A DNA stretch of 64,000 bases from Actinocorallia sp. API 0066 (GCF_020991275.1 NZ_JAJLQY010000006.1:124001-188000); one strand, 5' to 3'. Shown: positions 16,031 through 25,511, numbered from the stretch's first letter. The notes: a model not told the origin generated them from the letters alone. Numbers and translations: made by a program.

Positions 16031-19000
16031 GTGTCCTTCCGACCCCTGCCCGCCCAGGTGGATCTGCCCGCCCTCGAACGCGACCTGCTGCGCCGGTGGC
16101 AGGACGAGAAGATCTTCCAGCGCTCCCTCGACCGCAACGAGGGCGGCCCCGGCTGGGTCTTCTACGAGGGCCCGCCCACCGCCAACGGCATGCCCGGCGT
16201 GCACCACGTCGAGGCCCGCGTCTTCAAGGACGTCTTCCCCCGGTTCAAGACCATGCAGGGCTACCACGTGCCCCGCAAGGCCGGCTGGGACTGCCACGGC
16301 CTGCCCGTCGAGGTCGCCGTGGAGAAGGAGCTCGGCCTGTCCGGCAAGCCCCAGATCGAGGCGTACGGCATCGCCGAGTTCAACGAGCGCTGCCGCGCGT
16401 CCGTCATGCGGCACACCGACGCGTTCGAGGAACTGACCGAGCGGATGGGCTACTGGACGGACCTCGCGGGCGCCTACCGCACGATGGACCCGTCCTACGT
16501 CGAGTCCGTGTGGTGGTCCCTGAAGGTCATCTGGGACAAGGGCCTCCTGTTCCGCGACCACCGGATCACGCCCTACTGTCCGCGCTGCGGCACCGGCCTG
16601 TCCGACCACGAGCTGGGCCAGCCCGGCGGCTACGAGACGGTCTCCTCCCCCTCGGTCTACGTGCGGATGCCCGTCACGTCCGGCCGCTTCGAGGGCGCCG
16701 ACCTGCTCATCTGGACGACCACCCCGTGGACCCTCGTCTCCAACACCGCCGTCGCGGTGCACCCCGAGGTCACCTACGTCGTCGCCGAGAAGGAGGGCGA
16801 GCGGCCCGTCATCGTCGCCGAGCCTCTGGTGGCGTCCGCGCTCGGCGAGGGCTGGACCGTCCGGGAGTCCTTCCAGGGCACCGAGCTGGAGCGCACCCCC
16901 TACGCCCGGCCGTTCGACCTCGTGGAGCTGCCCGGCGCGCACTTCGTCCTCCTCGCGGACTACGTGACGGTCGAGGACGGTACCGGGCTCGTCCACCAGG
17001 CCCCCGCGTTCGGCGCCGACGACCTCCAGACCTGCAAGCGGTACGGCCTGCCCGTCGTCAACCCGATCGGCCCGGACGGCCGCTTCCTGGACGACGTCCC
17101 GCTCGTCGGAGGCGTGCTGTTCAAGGACGCCGACGAAAGGCTGACCGAGGACCTGCGCGCGCGCGGCCTGCTCTTCCGGGGCGCCCACTTCGAGCACAGC
17201 TACCCGCACTGCTGGCGCTGCCACTCCGCGCTGCTTTACTACGCGCTGCCCGCCTGGTACATCCGCACGACGGCCGTCAAGGACGCCCTGCTGCGCGAGA
17301 ACGAGGGCACCAGCTGGTACCCGGAGACGATCAAGGAGGGCCGCTACGGCGAGTGGCTCCGCAACAACGTGGACTGGTCGCTGTCCCGCTCCCGCTACTG
17401 GGGCACGCCCCTGCCGCTGTGGCTGTGCCCGGACGAGCACGTCACCTGCGTCGGCTCCCTCAAGGAGCTGTCGGAGCTGGCCGGGGAGGACCACTCCGGC
17501 CTCGACCCGCACCGGCCCTTCGTGGACGACGTCACCTTCGACTGCCCGGCCTGCGGCCAGACCGCGACCCGCGTCCCCGACGTCATCGACGCCTGGTACG
17601 ACTCGGGCTCCATGCCGTTCGCTCAGCACGGCGCGCCTTACACGAACCTGGCCGAGTTCGAAGCCAACTACCCGGCCCAGTTCATCTGCGAGGCGACCGA
17701 CCAGACACGCGGCTGGTTCTACTCGCTCATGGCCGTCGGCACCCTCGTCTTCGACAAGTCGTCGTACGAGAACGTGCTGTGCCTCGGGCTGATCCTCGCC
17801 GAGGACGGCCGCAAGATGTCCAAGCACCTGGGCAACGTGCTCCAGCCGCTCCCCCTCATGGACCGGCACGGCGCCGACGCGCTGCGCTGGTTCATGGCCT
17901 GCTCCGGCTCCCCGTGGGCGGCCCGGCGCGTCGGCCACGCCGCCCTTGAGGAGATCGTCCGGAAGGTCCTGCTGACCTACTGGAACACCGCGTCCTTCTT
18001 CGTCCTGTACGCCAACGCCGCGGCCGCGCAGGGTGCCGCGTGGACCCCGGCCCGCCTCGCCGAGGCCCCCGCCCCCGCCGACCGCCCGCTCCTGGACCGC
18101 TGGGCCCTCGCCGAACTGCACCGCACGACGGCCGAGGTCACCGCCGCGCTGGAGGACTTCGACACCCAGACCGCGGGCCGCCGCCTCGCCGAGTTCGTCG
18201 ACGACCTGTCGAACTGGTACGTGCGCCGCTCCCGCCGCCGCTTCTGGGAGGGCCCGACGACGCCGGAGAACAGCTCCGCCTTCGCCACCCTCTACGAGTG
18301 CCTGGAGACCCTCACCCGCCTCATGTCCCCGCTCGTCCCGTTCGTCACCGACCACGTGTGGGACGTGATCAGGCCCGAGGGCGCGCCGGAGTCCGTCCAC
18401 CTCACCGCGTGGCCCAAGGCCGACGAGGAACTCCTGGACGCGAACCTGACCGCCCAGATGGCCCTCGTCCGCCGCCTGGTGGATCTCGGCCGGGCGGCCC
18501 GCACCTCCTCGTCCGTGCGGATCCGCCAGCCCCTGGGCCGTGCCCTCGTCGGCGCGCCCGGCTGGGCCGCCCTCCCAGACGCGCTGCGCGCCCAGATCGC
18601 CGAGGAGCTCAACGTCGGCGCCTTCGAGGAGCTGTCCTCGATCGGCGGCGACCTCGTCGAGTACGAGGTCAAGCCGAACTTCCGCGAGCTGGGCAAGCGG
18701 CACGCCAAGCAGACCCCGCTGGTGGCCAAGGCGATCACCGCGGCCGACCCGGCCTCCCTGGTGACGAACCTGCGCGCGCGCGGCACGTTCGCCGTGGACG
18801 TGCCGGAGGTCGGCGTCGTGGAGCTGGGCCCCGGCGACGTCATCGTCACCGAGCGGCCCCGCTCGGGCTGGGCGGTGGAGTCGGCGGGCGGCGAGACCCT
18901 CGCGCTCGACCTGGAGATCACGCCGGAGCTGCGCCGGGCGGGACTGGCCCGTGAGGCCGTCCGGATGATCCAGGACGCGCGCAAGCAGTCCGGTCTTGAG

Positions 19001-19180
19001 GTCACCGACCGGATCGCCCTGGTCTGGCGGACCTCCGACGCCGAGCTGGCCGAGGCGCTCCGCGCCCACGGCAAGGAGATCGCGGGCGAGGTCCTCGCCG
19101 ACTCCCTCGTCGAAGGCGACGCCGAGCCCACGCACACCGACACCGAACTGGGCCTGGCGTTCACGCTGACCCGTAGCTGA
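16031..19180 (+). CDS. ileS: isoleucyl-tRNA synthetase, IleRS2 type
   Basis: IleS charges tRNA-Ile. The 1049-residue class I enzyme has the Rossmann catalytic core, a CP1 editing domain, the KMSK loop at Lys595-Lys598, Cys pairs typical of zinc sites, and an anticodon-binding C-terminal region. The HIGH signature reads Gly-Val-His-His (56-59), the first and third residues being exchanged, which is known from a subset of IleRS2 enzymes. I chose GTG 16031 because AAAGG 11-15 bp upstream is exactly the segment masked by the T-box hairpin; ATG 15992 is an in-frame alternative that would lie inside the hairpin. A strong terminator follows. Confidence 0.96.
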   Translation: MSFRPLPAQVDLPALERDLLRRWQDEKIFQRSLDRNEGGPGWVFYEGPPTANGMPGVHHVEARVFKDVFPRFKTMQGYHVPRKAGWDCHGLPVEVAVEKELGLSGKPQIEAYGIAEFNERCRASVMRHTDAFEELTERMGYWTDLAGAYRTMDPSYVESVWWSLKVIWDKGLLFRDHRITPYCPRCGTGLSDHELGQPGGYETVSSPSVYVRMPVTSGRFEGADLLIWTTTPWTLVSNTAVAVHPEVTYVVAEKEGERPVIVAEPLVASALGEGWTVRESFQGTELERTPYARPFDLVELPGAHFVLLADYVTVEDGTGLVHQAPAFGADDLQTCKRYGLPVVNPIGPDGRFLDDVPLVGGVLFKDADERLTEDLRARGLLFRGAHFEHSYPHCWRCHSALLYYALPAWYIRTTAVKDALLRENEGTSWYPETIKEGRYGEWLRNNVDWSLSRSRYWGTPLPLWLCPDEHVTCVGSLKELSELAGEDHSGLDPHRPFVDDVTFDCPACGQTATRVPDVIDAWYDSGSMPFAQHGAPYTNLAEFEANYPAQFICEATDQTRGWFYSLMAVGTLVFDKSSYENVLCLGLILAEDGRKMSKHLGNVLQPLPLMDRHGADALRWFMACSGSPWAARRVGHAALEEIVRKVLLTYWNTASFFVLYANAAAAQGAAWTPARLAEAPAPADRPLLDRWALAELHRTTAEVTAALEDFDTQTAGRRLAEFVDDLSNWYVRRSRRRFWEGPTTPENSSAFATLYECLETLTRLMSPLVPFVTDHVWDVIRPEGAPESVHLTAWPKADEELLDANLTAQMALVRRLVDLGRAARTSSSVRIRQPLGRALVGAPGWAALPDALRAQIAEELNVGAFEELSSIGGDLVEYEVKPNFRELGKRHAKQTPLVAKAITAADPASLVTNLRARGTFAVDVPEVGVVELGPGDVIVTERPRSGWAVESAGGETLALDLEITPELRRAGLAREAVRMIQDARKQSGLEVTDRIALVWRTSDAELAEALRAHGKEIAGEVLADSLVEGDAEPTHTDTELGLAFTLTRS

Positions 19181-19186
19181 CGCTCT

Positions 19187-19214
19187 CGGGGTGGGCCCCT
19201 AGGGGCCCACCCCG
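19187..19214. terminator. terminator after ileS
   Basis: A perfect 28-bp palindrome (CGGGGTGGGCCCCT and its complement) starts 7 bp after the ileS stop codon. It is a strong GC-rich hairpin without a U-tract. Confidence 0.75.
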
Positions 19215-19288
19215 GGACCTCCCTGGCATTTCCCCCATCTCGGCTTCGCCCGCTTGGCCGCGATCTTCGTCTTTGCGATAGTGAAGGG

Positions 19289-19939
19289 GTGGACCTGGAG
19301 AAGAAGCCTGACCTGCGCGCGTCGGACGCCGACCGGGACGCGGTCGCCGGGCTCCTCGGGGAGGCCCTGGCCGAAGGCCGGCTGACGCCCGAGGAACACG
19401 CCGAGCGCCTCGACCTGCTGTACGCGGCCAAGACCTACGCCGACCTCGAACCCCTCACCGCCGACCTGCCCTCGCACGGCGCCCAGCCCCGCGTCTCCCT
19501 CGTCAAGCGGGAACCGGAGCCCGTCCCGCCGTCGCGCCGCCCGAGCTCCATCACGACGGTCCTCAGCGGCGCCGACCGCAAGGGACGCTGGCTGGTCGAA
19601 CCGCACACCACGATCACCTGCGTGCTCGGCGGCGTCGATCTCGACTTCCGCGAGGCGGTGCTGTCCCAGCGCGAGGTCGTCGTGGACGTCAACTGCGTGC
19701 TCGGCGGCGTCGACGTGAAGCTGCCGCCCGGCGTGCGCGTCGAGGTGGACGTCATGGCGATCCTCGGCGGCGCCGACGACCCCAGGAACGACACGGTCGA
19801 CCCGAACGCCCCCATCATCCGCTTCACCGGATTCGTCCTGCTCGGCGGCCTCAGCTTCAAGCGCAAGCTCCCCCGCGAGCAGCGCAGGGAACTCCGCCGC
19901 CAGCGCCGCGAGAAGATCCGCCGCGACCTCGGCCTCTGA
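19289..19939 (+). CDS. DUF1707 and LiaF-like domain protein
   Basis: A 216-residue cytoplasmic protein. Residues 7-60 match the DUF1707 (SHOCT-like) pattern: Leu-Arg-Ala-Ser-Asp-Ala-Asp-Arg-Asp, then Glu-Gly-Arg-Leu-Thr-Pro-Glu-Glu-His-Ala-Glu-Arg. The C-terminal half (about 85-200) repeats Val-Leu-Gly-Gly-Val-Asp strands, the LiaF-type beta-helix linked to cell-wall stress sensing. It ends in a highly basic Arg-rich helix. No membrane helix is seen, unlike full LiaF. GTG 19289 is the best start. The gene lies between ileS and a convergent membrane-protein gene. Confidence 0.85.
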   Translation: MDLEKKPDLRASDADRDAVAGLLGEALAEGRLTPEEHAERLDLLYAAKTYADLEPLTADLPSHGAQPRVSLVKREPEPVPPSRRPSSITTVLSGADRKGRWLVEPHTTITCVLGGVDLDFREAVLSQREVVVDVNCVLGGVDVKLPPGVRVEVDVMAILGGADDPRNDTVDPNAPIIRFTGFVLLGGLSFKRKLPREQRRELRRQRREKIRRDLGL

Positions 19940-19956
19940 CCCCCGGGGACGGAGAA

Positions 19957-19981
19957 GGCCCGCGCCGCAGGGGCACGGGCC
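19957..19981. terminator. weak hairpin between convergent genes
   Basis: A 6-bp stem (GGCCCG at 19957-19962 with CGGGCC at 19976-19981) sits in the 58-bp gap between the DUF1707 gene and the opposing membrane-protein gene. It may terminate both, but is modest. Confidence 0.35.
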
Positions 19982-19997
19982 GTTCCGGGTTCGGGTG

Positions 19998-21365
19998 TCA
20001 GACGGCCGGTTCCTTGTCGGGCTGGCAGACCAGGCACGGGGTGCAGCCGCGCTCCTTGGCCTCGGTCCTGGGCAGCGACTCCAGGTCCTCGTCGTCCTCG
20101 CCGATGTCCTCGATCAGGGCGCACTCGGGCCGGTGGTAGCGCTTGGTGCCGGACAGGATCCGCACCAGCGGCCCGCTCCCGGCGGGCGGCTCGGCGGCCA
20201 CCGGCGACTCGGGCTCCCGCGACTCCGGCACGCTCACCTGCGGCACGGCCGGGACGGGCGGGGCGGGTTCGACGACGGGCTCGGCGGGCGCCGGGGCGGG
20301 CGCGGGCACCGTGGCGCGCGGCTCGACCTCGGGCTCCTCGGCGACGACGGTGTCGCCCGACCGGGCGATCGGCTCGGCGGCGACGGGCTCCACGACCCGC
20401 TTCCACCGGCCCTCGGCGGGCTCGTCCGCGACGGGCTCGACCGGCCCGTCCAGCGGCCCAGGCCCGAACGTGGTGGGCACCCAGTCGGTGACGGTGTCGG
20501 CGACGGGCGCGGCCGACGGCGCCGACGACCCGGCCGGGTCGGCCACGGCGTGCCACGGCTCCACGGGGTCGGTGGTGAAGGATCCGCCGCGCGGCGGCTC
20601 GGCGGCCGACGCGCGGGGCGGCTCGGCCGGGAAGGTCTCGGTGCGGCCCGTCTCAAACGGCGTCCCGAAGCCCTCAGCGCGCCGCTCGGCGGAGAACGGC
20701 TCGGCGCCGGAAGTGGTGGCCGGGAACGCCTCGGTGCGGGCGGCTCCGGCGAGATACGGGTCGGCGGGGGCGCCCAGGTAGGGGCTGTCGTGGACCGTTT
20801 CGACGGAGGCGTCGGGGCCCTCGGCGAGGGAGGTACCGCCGTCCGCCGGACCGGCCGTGGCGCGCGCCGCCAGGGCGGTGTCCGGCAGACAGGCGGTGCA
20901 GGGGCTGAACCCCTCCTCCTGCGCCTCGACGTAGGTGAGCTCCTCGGTGGGCCGGCCGGCCAACTGCCGGCAGGTGTCGAGGTGGTAGCGCTTGCGGCCG
21001 GGGACGACGTGCACGAGCGCGTCGTCGGGGACCTGCGCGGACGGCATCGGGAACGCCTGCGGCATCGGGTCGTCCGGCTCTTCGGGCTCCTCGGCCGTCC
21101 GGGCCGCCGCCTGGCGCGCCGCCCTGCCCGTGGGCCGGGACTTCGCGACCGGCTTGGCCGGCCGTGCGGGCACGGTGCCGAACAGCTCCCTGCGGCGCAG
21201 GAAGACCCCGATGGCCAGGCAGAGGAACGACACGATGCTGACGGCGATCGAGATATAGATGAGCTGGAGCCCGTGCAGGCCCAGCACCGCCTCGTCCTGG
21301 ACGACGATCCCCGCCACCAGCAACGCGATCGCGCCGATCACGAGCAGGCCACTCAGGATGATCAC
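19998..21365 (-). CDS. membrane protein with two Cys/His zinc-finger-like repeats
   Basis: A 455-residue protein not assigned to a named family. Two N-terminal helices (about 4-22 and 33-56) form a hairpin, then a long Pro/Ala/Glu-rich disordered region follows. The protein carries two copies of one motif, at 118-162 and 400-450. Each has Lys-Arg-Tyr-His, Cys three residues after the His (Cys132; Cys415), an acidic helix, then Pro-Cys-x-x-Cys (Cys156/Cys159; Cys444/Cys447) and Pro-Asp. The spacing resembles Ada-type metal-binding modules and suggests two zinc sites held at the membrane. The gene is just beyond divIVA on the same strand. Function is unknown. Confidence 0.8.
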   Translation of the reverse strand: MIILSGLLVIGAIALLVAGIVVQDEAVLGLHGLQLIYISIAVSIVSFLCLAIGVFLRRRELFGTVPARPAKPVAKSRPTGRAARQAAARTAEEPEEPDDPMPQAFPMPSAQVPDDALVHVVPGRKRYHLDTCRQLAGRPTEELTYVEAQEEGFSPCTACLPDTALAARATAGPADGGTSLAEGPDASVETVHDSPYLGAPADPYLAGAARTEAFPATTSGAEPFSAERRAEGFGTPFETGRTETFPAEPPRASAAEPPRGGSFTTDPVEPWHAVADPAGSSAPSAAPVADTVTDWVPTTFGPGPLDGPVEPVADEPAEGRWKRVVEPVAAEPIARSGDTVVAEEPEVEPRATVPAPAPAPAEPVVEPAPPVPAVPQVSVPESREPESPVAAEPPAGSGPLVRILSGTKRYHRPECALIEDIGEDDEDLESLPRTEAKERGCTPCLVCQPDKEPAV

Positions 21366-21494
21366 AAGGTCTCCCTACTCCCCGGTCCCCGGTATGCGCG
21401 GCGGCGTCTCCCGGCAACCGAAGAAACGGCAGCCCCGGGCCCGGTGCGGACGGGCTGCCGGTGAGCGGGATCACCACCGAGCAGCACCCTATAG

Positions 21495-21521
21495 CCTGAC
21501 GGCGCCGACGCATGTCAGGCC
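21495..21521. terminator. hairpin downstream of divIVA
   Basis: GCCTGAC (21495-21501) pairs with GTCAGGC (21515-21521) in the 243-bp gap after divIVA. It may end the long division and cell-wall transcript. The rest of the gap, which must hold the promoter of the downstream membrane-protein gene, shows no motif I can name. Confidence 0.5.
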
Positions 21522-21608
21522 GGGATCGCCGTGTCCGCGGAAGGCCACGCCGCCCACCGCACACACGTCCGTCCTCGGCGCGCCCCGGTCAGTGCCCGGA
21601 GAACGCGC

Positions 21609-22493
21609 TCAGCGCCGGTCCTGCGGGGGCTCGCCCACGTGGAACGCGCCGGTGCCGCCGTGCTGCGCCTCCGACGGGGGCGGGAACGGCGTCGGCCCGG
21701 TCACCACGGGCGCGGACTGGGTCGCGCCGGCGTGCGCGGGCACCGCGACGGGCTGGGGACCCGTCAGGGAAGGCTGGAAGCTCTCCCCGCCCGCTTCGAG
21801 GTCGCGCAACTGGCCTTCCAGGTAAGCCTTGAGCCTGCTGCGGTACTCGCGCTCGAACGCGCGCAGGTCGTCCACCCGACGCTCCAGCTCCTCACGCTGC
21901 TGCACGAGCGAGCCCATGACCTGGCGGTGCCGCTCCTGGGCGTCGCGGTCGAGCTGCTCGGCGCGCGACCGGGCCTCGGAGACGATCTGGTCAGCCGAAC
22001 GGCGCGCCTTGCCGAGGATGTCCTCGGCCTCACGGCGGGCCCGGCCCAGGTGCTCGTCGGCCTCACGGCGGGCGTCGGCGATCGCCTGGTCGGCGGTCTG
22101 CTGCGCCAGCGCCAGCACGCGCGCCGCGGTGTCCATGTTGTCCTCGGTGGACGGGCGCTGCTCGATCTGCGAGGCGGCGTGCTGGGTCAGGCCGCCCATG
22201 CCGACCGGCTCAACCTGCGGCTGCTGCATCGGCGGCTGCTGCTGGAGCATCGGCTCGGGCATCGGCGGGGCGAGATCGGGCTTGGGCTCAACGATCGGCG
22301 CCGCCATGGCCGGGACCTTGCCGCGCAGGCACTCGGCGAGCTTGGCCCGCAGCTCCTCGTTCTCCTGGATCAGGCGGTCGAGCTCGGCCTCGACCTCATC
22401 AAGGAAGGCGTCGACCTCTTCCTCGTCATAACCAGGCCGCAGCCTGGTCGTACTGAACTGCTTGTTCCGCACATCCGCGGGTGTCAGCGGCAT
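21609..22493 (-). CDS. divIVA: DivIVA/Wag31 polar growth protein
   Basis: DivIVA (Wag31) gathers at cell poles and directs tip growth and peptidoglycan insertion in actinomycetes. The 294-residue protein begins with the conserved DivIVA domain (Leu-Thr-Pro-Ala-Asp-Val-Arg, [12 protein letters not shown]). A Pro/Gln/Met-rich linker (about 65-120) follows, then a long coiled coil rich in Ala, Arg and Glu (about 120-235) and a Pro-rich tail. It ends the mraZ-to-divIVA cluster, 71 bp after yggT; that gap could carry its own promoter. Confidence 0.95.
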   Translation of the reverse strand: MPLTPADVRNKQFSTTRLRPGYDEEEVDAFLDEVEAELDRLIQENEELRAKLAECLRGKVPAMAAPIVEPKPDLAPPMPEPMLQQQPPMQQPQVEPVGMGGLTQHAASQIEQRPSTEDNMDTAARVLALAQQTADQAIADARREADEHLGRARREAEDILGKARRSADQIVSEARSRAEQLDRDAQERHRQVMGSLVQQREELERRVDDLRAFEREYRSRLKAYLEGQLRDLEAGGESFQPSLTGPQPVAVPAHAGATQSAPVVTGPTPFPPPSEAQHGGTGAFHVGEPPQDRR

Positions 22494-22564
22494 GTTGGTC
22501 TCCTTGGCGCGCTTGGAGTCTGTCCCCAGGACGGTATCCGATCAAAGTCCCACGGCGAAGACGA

Positions 22565-22876
22565 TCACGTCGTCAGTGCACCGACCACCCTGATGAGGAT
22601 CAAGACGATCAGGAACAGCACCATGAAACTCAGGTCGAGACTCACGTTACCCAATCGCAACGGTTTGAAGATACGCCTCAGCCGCACGAGGATCGGCTCA
22701 GTGATCGTCCAGATCGGCTCTGCGAACAGGAGGACGACTCCCTTGGGCCGCCAAGGCTGCCTCGACGTGCTCTCCGCGTACAACTTGAGGTAATCCAGGA
22801 CCAGCCTGCCGATCAGGACCAGCAGGAACAGATACAGGATCACCGTCAGAACGGCTCCAACGACTGTCACGGACAC
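22565..22876 (-). CDS. YggT family membrane protein
   Basis: A 103-residue membrane protein of the YggT (YlmG) family, with two hydrophobic segments (about 5-27 and 78-99) around a conserved cytosolic loop. That loop has Glu-Pro-Ile-Trp-Thr-Ile-Thr-Glu-Pro-Ile-Leu, the YggT repeat. Family members lie next to sepF in many Gram-positives and are linked to division or chromosome placement, without a firm biochemical role. It lies between sepF (15 bp) and divIVA. Confidence 0.92.
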   Translation of the reverse strand: MSVTVVGAVLTVILYLFLLVLIGRLVLDYLKLYAESTSRQPWRPKGVVLLFAEPIWTITEPILVRLRRIFKPLRLGNVSLDLSFMVLFLIVLILIRVVGALTT

Positions 22877-22891
22877 TCTCGCATGTGGCTG

Positions 22892-23380
22892 TCAGCTTTG
22901 GTTGAAGAATCCGCGTTCTGCCATCCTCGCCTTGTCTTCGGCGGTGACCTCGACGTTGGCGGGGGACAGCAGGAACACCTTGTTCGTAACACGCTCGATG
23001 CTCCCATGGAGCCCGAACACGAGGCCGGCCGCGAAGTCGACGAGCCGCTTGGCGTCACTGTCGACCATCTCGGTGAGGTTCATGATCACCGGAGTGCCCT
23101 CGCGGAAGCGCTCGCCGATGGTCCGGGCCTCGTTGTACGTCCTGGGATGAAGCGTAGTGATACGCGTCAAATCCGGCGACGCCGGCTGGGTGCGCTCCTG
23201 CGCCGGCACGGGGGGCTCGGAGGAGAGCTGCGCGGTGGCGTCGTCGTCCACGGGCTGGCGGCGGCGCTGGACGGCCTGCTCGCCGTCGACGTCGTCGTAG
23301 TCCTCGTAGTCGTCGTAGTCGTAGCGGTCGTCCTCGACGAGGCCGAGATAGACCGCCATCTTGCGCATCGCGCTGGCCAT
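22892..23380 (-). CDS. sepF: cell division protein SepF
   Basis: SepF anchors FtsZ to the membrane and stabilises the Z ring; in actinomycetes, which lack FtsA, it is essential. The 162-residue protein starts with the amphipathic membrane-binding helix ([10 protein letters not shown]). A strongly acidic Asp/Tyr-rich linker (about 16-35) follows, and then the compact SepF domain (about 75-155) with Val-Ile-Met-Asn-Leu, [10 protein letters not shown] and Phe-Leu-Leu-Ser-Pro. It lies 84 bp after yggS. Confidence 0.95.
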   Translation of the reverse strand: MASAMRKMAVYLGLVEDDRYDYDDYEDYDDVDGEQAVQRRRQPVDDDATAQLSSEPPVPAQERTQPASPDLTRITTLHPRTYNEARTIGERFREGTPVIMNLTEMVDSDAKRLVDFAAGLVFGLHGSIERVTNKVFLLSPANVEVTAEDKARMAERGFFNQS

Positions 23381-23464
23381 GGACCCCTCCGATCCGAATA
23401 TCCGTCCAGAGTGTCCTGTTTCGACCCTCTTGTCGGACGGCGTCCGCTACCTACAGGCCGGACA

Positions 23465-24166
23465 TTACCCGACGATTGCCCGCCTGCCGCCGAGCAACGC
23501 CGTACCGATGCGGACGTGTGTCGCACCACAGGCGATGGCCTCGGTGAGGTCTCCGCTCATTCCCGCGGAGATGGTCGACGCGCCGGGGTGGTCCGCCCGG
23601 ACCGCCGCGGCGATCTCGGCGAGCCGCGCGAACGCGGGCCCGGGGTCCTCCCCGAGCGGCGCGACCGCCATCACCCCGCCGAGTGCGAGCCCCGGGGCCG
23701 CGGCGATCGCCTCGGCCAGCGCCGGGACGTCCTCCACCCTCGCCCCGCCCCTGCCGTCCGCCTCCGGCGGGTCGAGCGACACCTGCACCAGGCACCTGAC
23801 GGGCTCGGCCCGTCCGGCGGCCTCGGCGGACAGCGCGCCGACCAGCCGTGGGCGGTCCACCGAGTGGACCACGGACGCGTACCTCAGCACCGACTTCACC
23901 TTGTTCGTCTGGAGCCGGCCCACGAAGTGCCAGGTCAGCGGAAGATCACGGCATTCGGCGGCCTTGGGGCCCGCCTCCTGGTCCCGGTTCTCCCCGATGT
24001 CGGTCACCCCGAGCCCGGCGAGCAGCCTGACGTCGGCGGCCGGACGGGTCTTGGTCACCGCGACGAGCGTGATCTCCGACGGGTCGCGGCCCGCCTTGTC
24101 GCACGCCACCGCGATCCGCTCCCGGACGCCGGTGAGGGCCTCCGCGAGTTCCTGTTCCCGGGTCAC
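23465..24166 (-). CDS. YggS family PLP homeostasis protein
   Basis: A 233-residue PLP-binding TIM-barrel protein (YggS/YlmE/PLPBP), which helps balance free pyridoxal phosphate and has no known catalytic reaction. Visible marks are Leu-Val-Ala-Val-Thr-Lys-Thr with the PLP-linked Lys, Gly-Glu-Asn-Arg-Asp-Gln-Glu, Trp-His-Phe-Val-Gly-Arg-Leu-Gln-Thr-Asn-Lys, and the C-terminal Ser-Ala-Gly-Met-Ser-Gly-Asp-Leu. It starts with GTG 24166, only 7 bp after ftsZ. The laccase-domain gene (pgeF/ylmD) usually found between ftsZ and this gene is absent here. Confidence 0.93.
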   Translation of the reverse strand: MTREQELAEALTGVRERIAVACDKAGRDPSEITLVAVTKTRPAADVRLLAGLGVTDIGENRDQEAGPKAAECRDLPLTWHFVGRLQTNKVKSVLRYASVVHSVDRPRLVGALSAEAAGRAEPVRCLVQVSLDPPEADGRGGARVEDVPALAEAIAAAPGLALGGVMAVAPLGEDPGPAFARLAEIAAAVRADHPGASTISAGMSGDLTEAIACGATHVRIGTALLGGRRAIVG

Positions 24167-24173
24167 CGCGCGG

Positions 24174-25457
24174 CTACTTCAGGAAGTCCGGAACGTCGAT
24201 GATCTCGTCCTCGAACTCGACCGGCGGGGTGCGCCGCCGCACGGGCTCGCCGCCGAAGAACTTGTCCATCCGGGTCACCGCGGGCGGCTCCGAAGCGGGC
24301 CGCGGCACCTTGGCGTGGCCGTCCTCGAACTCCGCCTCGTCCTGCTCGGCCTGGGCCTGCGCGGGCTCGCGCTCCTCGACCGCGCCGCCCTGCGCGGGCG
24401 GGGCGGCGGGGTCGGCCGTGGACGCCACCGGTTTGGCGGCGGCCTCGGTGACGGTCGGCCGTGGCGGCGGTGGCGGGAGTTTTTTGGCCTCCGGTTCGGG
24501 GGCGACGGGCTGGAGCTCGTCGAAGCCCGCGGCGATGACCGTCACGCGGACCTCGTCGCCGAGCGCGTCGTCGATGACCGCGCCGAAGATGATGTTGGCG
24601 TCCGGGGCGGCGGCGTTGGACACGAGCTGCGCGGCCTCGTTGATCTCGAAGAGGCCGAGGTCGGATCCGCCGGAGATCGACAGCAGCACCCCATGGGCGC
24701 CGTCGATGCTGGCCTCCAGCAGCGGGCTGGAGATCGCCATCTCGGCGGCGGCCACCGAGCGGTCGTCGCCGCGGGCGGAGCCGATGCCCATGAGGGCCGA
24801 GCCCGCGCCGGACATGACGGACTTGACGTCCGCGAAGTCGAGGTTGATCAGGCCGGGGGTGGTGATGAGGTCGGTGATGCCCTGGACACCGGACAGGAGC
24901 ACCTGGTCGGCCGCCTTGAACGCGTCGAGCACGCTCACCTGGCGGTCGGAGATCGACAGCAGCCTGTCATTGGGGATGACGATGAGGGTGTCGACCTCGT
25001 CGCGGAGGGTCTCTATTCCGGCCTCCGCCTGCATGGCGCGGCGCTTGCCCTCGAAGCTGAACGGACGGGTGACCACACCGATGGTCAGCGCGCCGAGCGA
25101 CCTGGCGACGTTCGCGACGACGGGGGCGCCGCCGGTGCCGGTGCCGCCGCCCTCGCCCGCGGTGACGAAGACCATGTCGGCGCCCTTGAGCACCTCCTCG
25201 ATCTCCTCGCGGTGGTCCTCGGCGGCCTTGCGCCCGACGTCGGGGTTGGCGCCCGCGCCGAGACCGCGGGTCAGCTCGCGGCCCACGTCGAGCTTGACGT
25301 CGGCGTCGCTCATGAGCAGCGCCTGGGCGTCGGTGTTGATCGCGATGAACTCGACGCCCTTGAGCCCCTCTTCGATCATCCGGTTGACGGCATTGACACC
25401 GCCGCCGCCGATGCCGACGACTTTGATGACCGCGAGGTAGTTCTGCGGTGCTGCCAC
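24174..25457 (-). CDS. ftsZ: cell division GTPase FtsZ
   Basis: FtsZ polymerises into the ring that organises septation. The 427-residue tubulin homologue has the nucleotide loop Gly-Gly-Gly-Thr-Gly-Thr-Gly (103-109) and the catalytic T7 loop Asn-Leu-Asp-Phe-Ala-Asp (205-210). A Pro/Ala/Glu-rich linker follows, and the C-terminal peptide Asp-Val-Pro-Asp-Phe-Leu-Lys binds SepF and FtsW in relatives. The start is GTG 25457 with GGAAAGG 8-14 bp upstream. The 190-bp gap before it is the largest in the cluster and carries an inverted repeat, so ftsZ very likely has its own promoter. Confidence 0.98.
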   Translation of the reverse strand: MAAPQNYLAVIKVVGIGGGGVNAVNRMIEEGLKGVEFIAINTDAQALLMSDADVKLDVGRELTRGLGAGANPDVGRKAAEDHREEIEEVLKGADMVFVTAGEGGGTGTGGAPVVANVARSLGALTIGVVTRPFSFEGKRRAMQAEAGIETLRDEVDTLIVIPNDRLLSISDRQVSVLDAFKAADQVLLSGVQGITDLITTPGLINLDFADVKSVMSGAGSALMGIGSARGDDRSVAAAEMAISSPLLEASIDGAHGVLLSISGGSDLGLFEINEAAQLVSNAAAPDANIIFGAVIDDALGDEVRVTVIAAGFDELQPVAPEPEAKKLPPPPPRPTVTEAAAKPVASTADPAAPPAQGGAVEEREPAQAQAEQDEAEFEDGHAKVPRPASEPPAVTRMDKFFGGEPVRRRTPPVEFEDEIIDVPDFLK

Positions 25458-25511
25458 GGTGAGGGGCCTTTCCGCTAGCTTGTTGTCCGGACTAACCTTT
25501 ACCCTCTACTT

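Noticed and set aside
15995-19135. A 1046-codon open frame antisense to ileS.
   Set aside because: It mirrors ileS codon for codon. In very GC-rich genes the opposite strand often lacks stops. No family-like motifs or ribosome site were seen.
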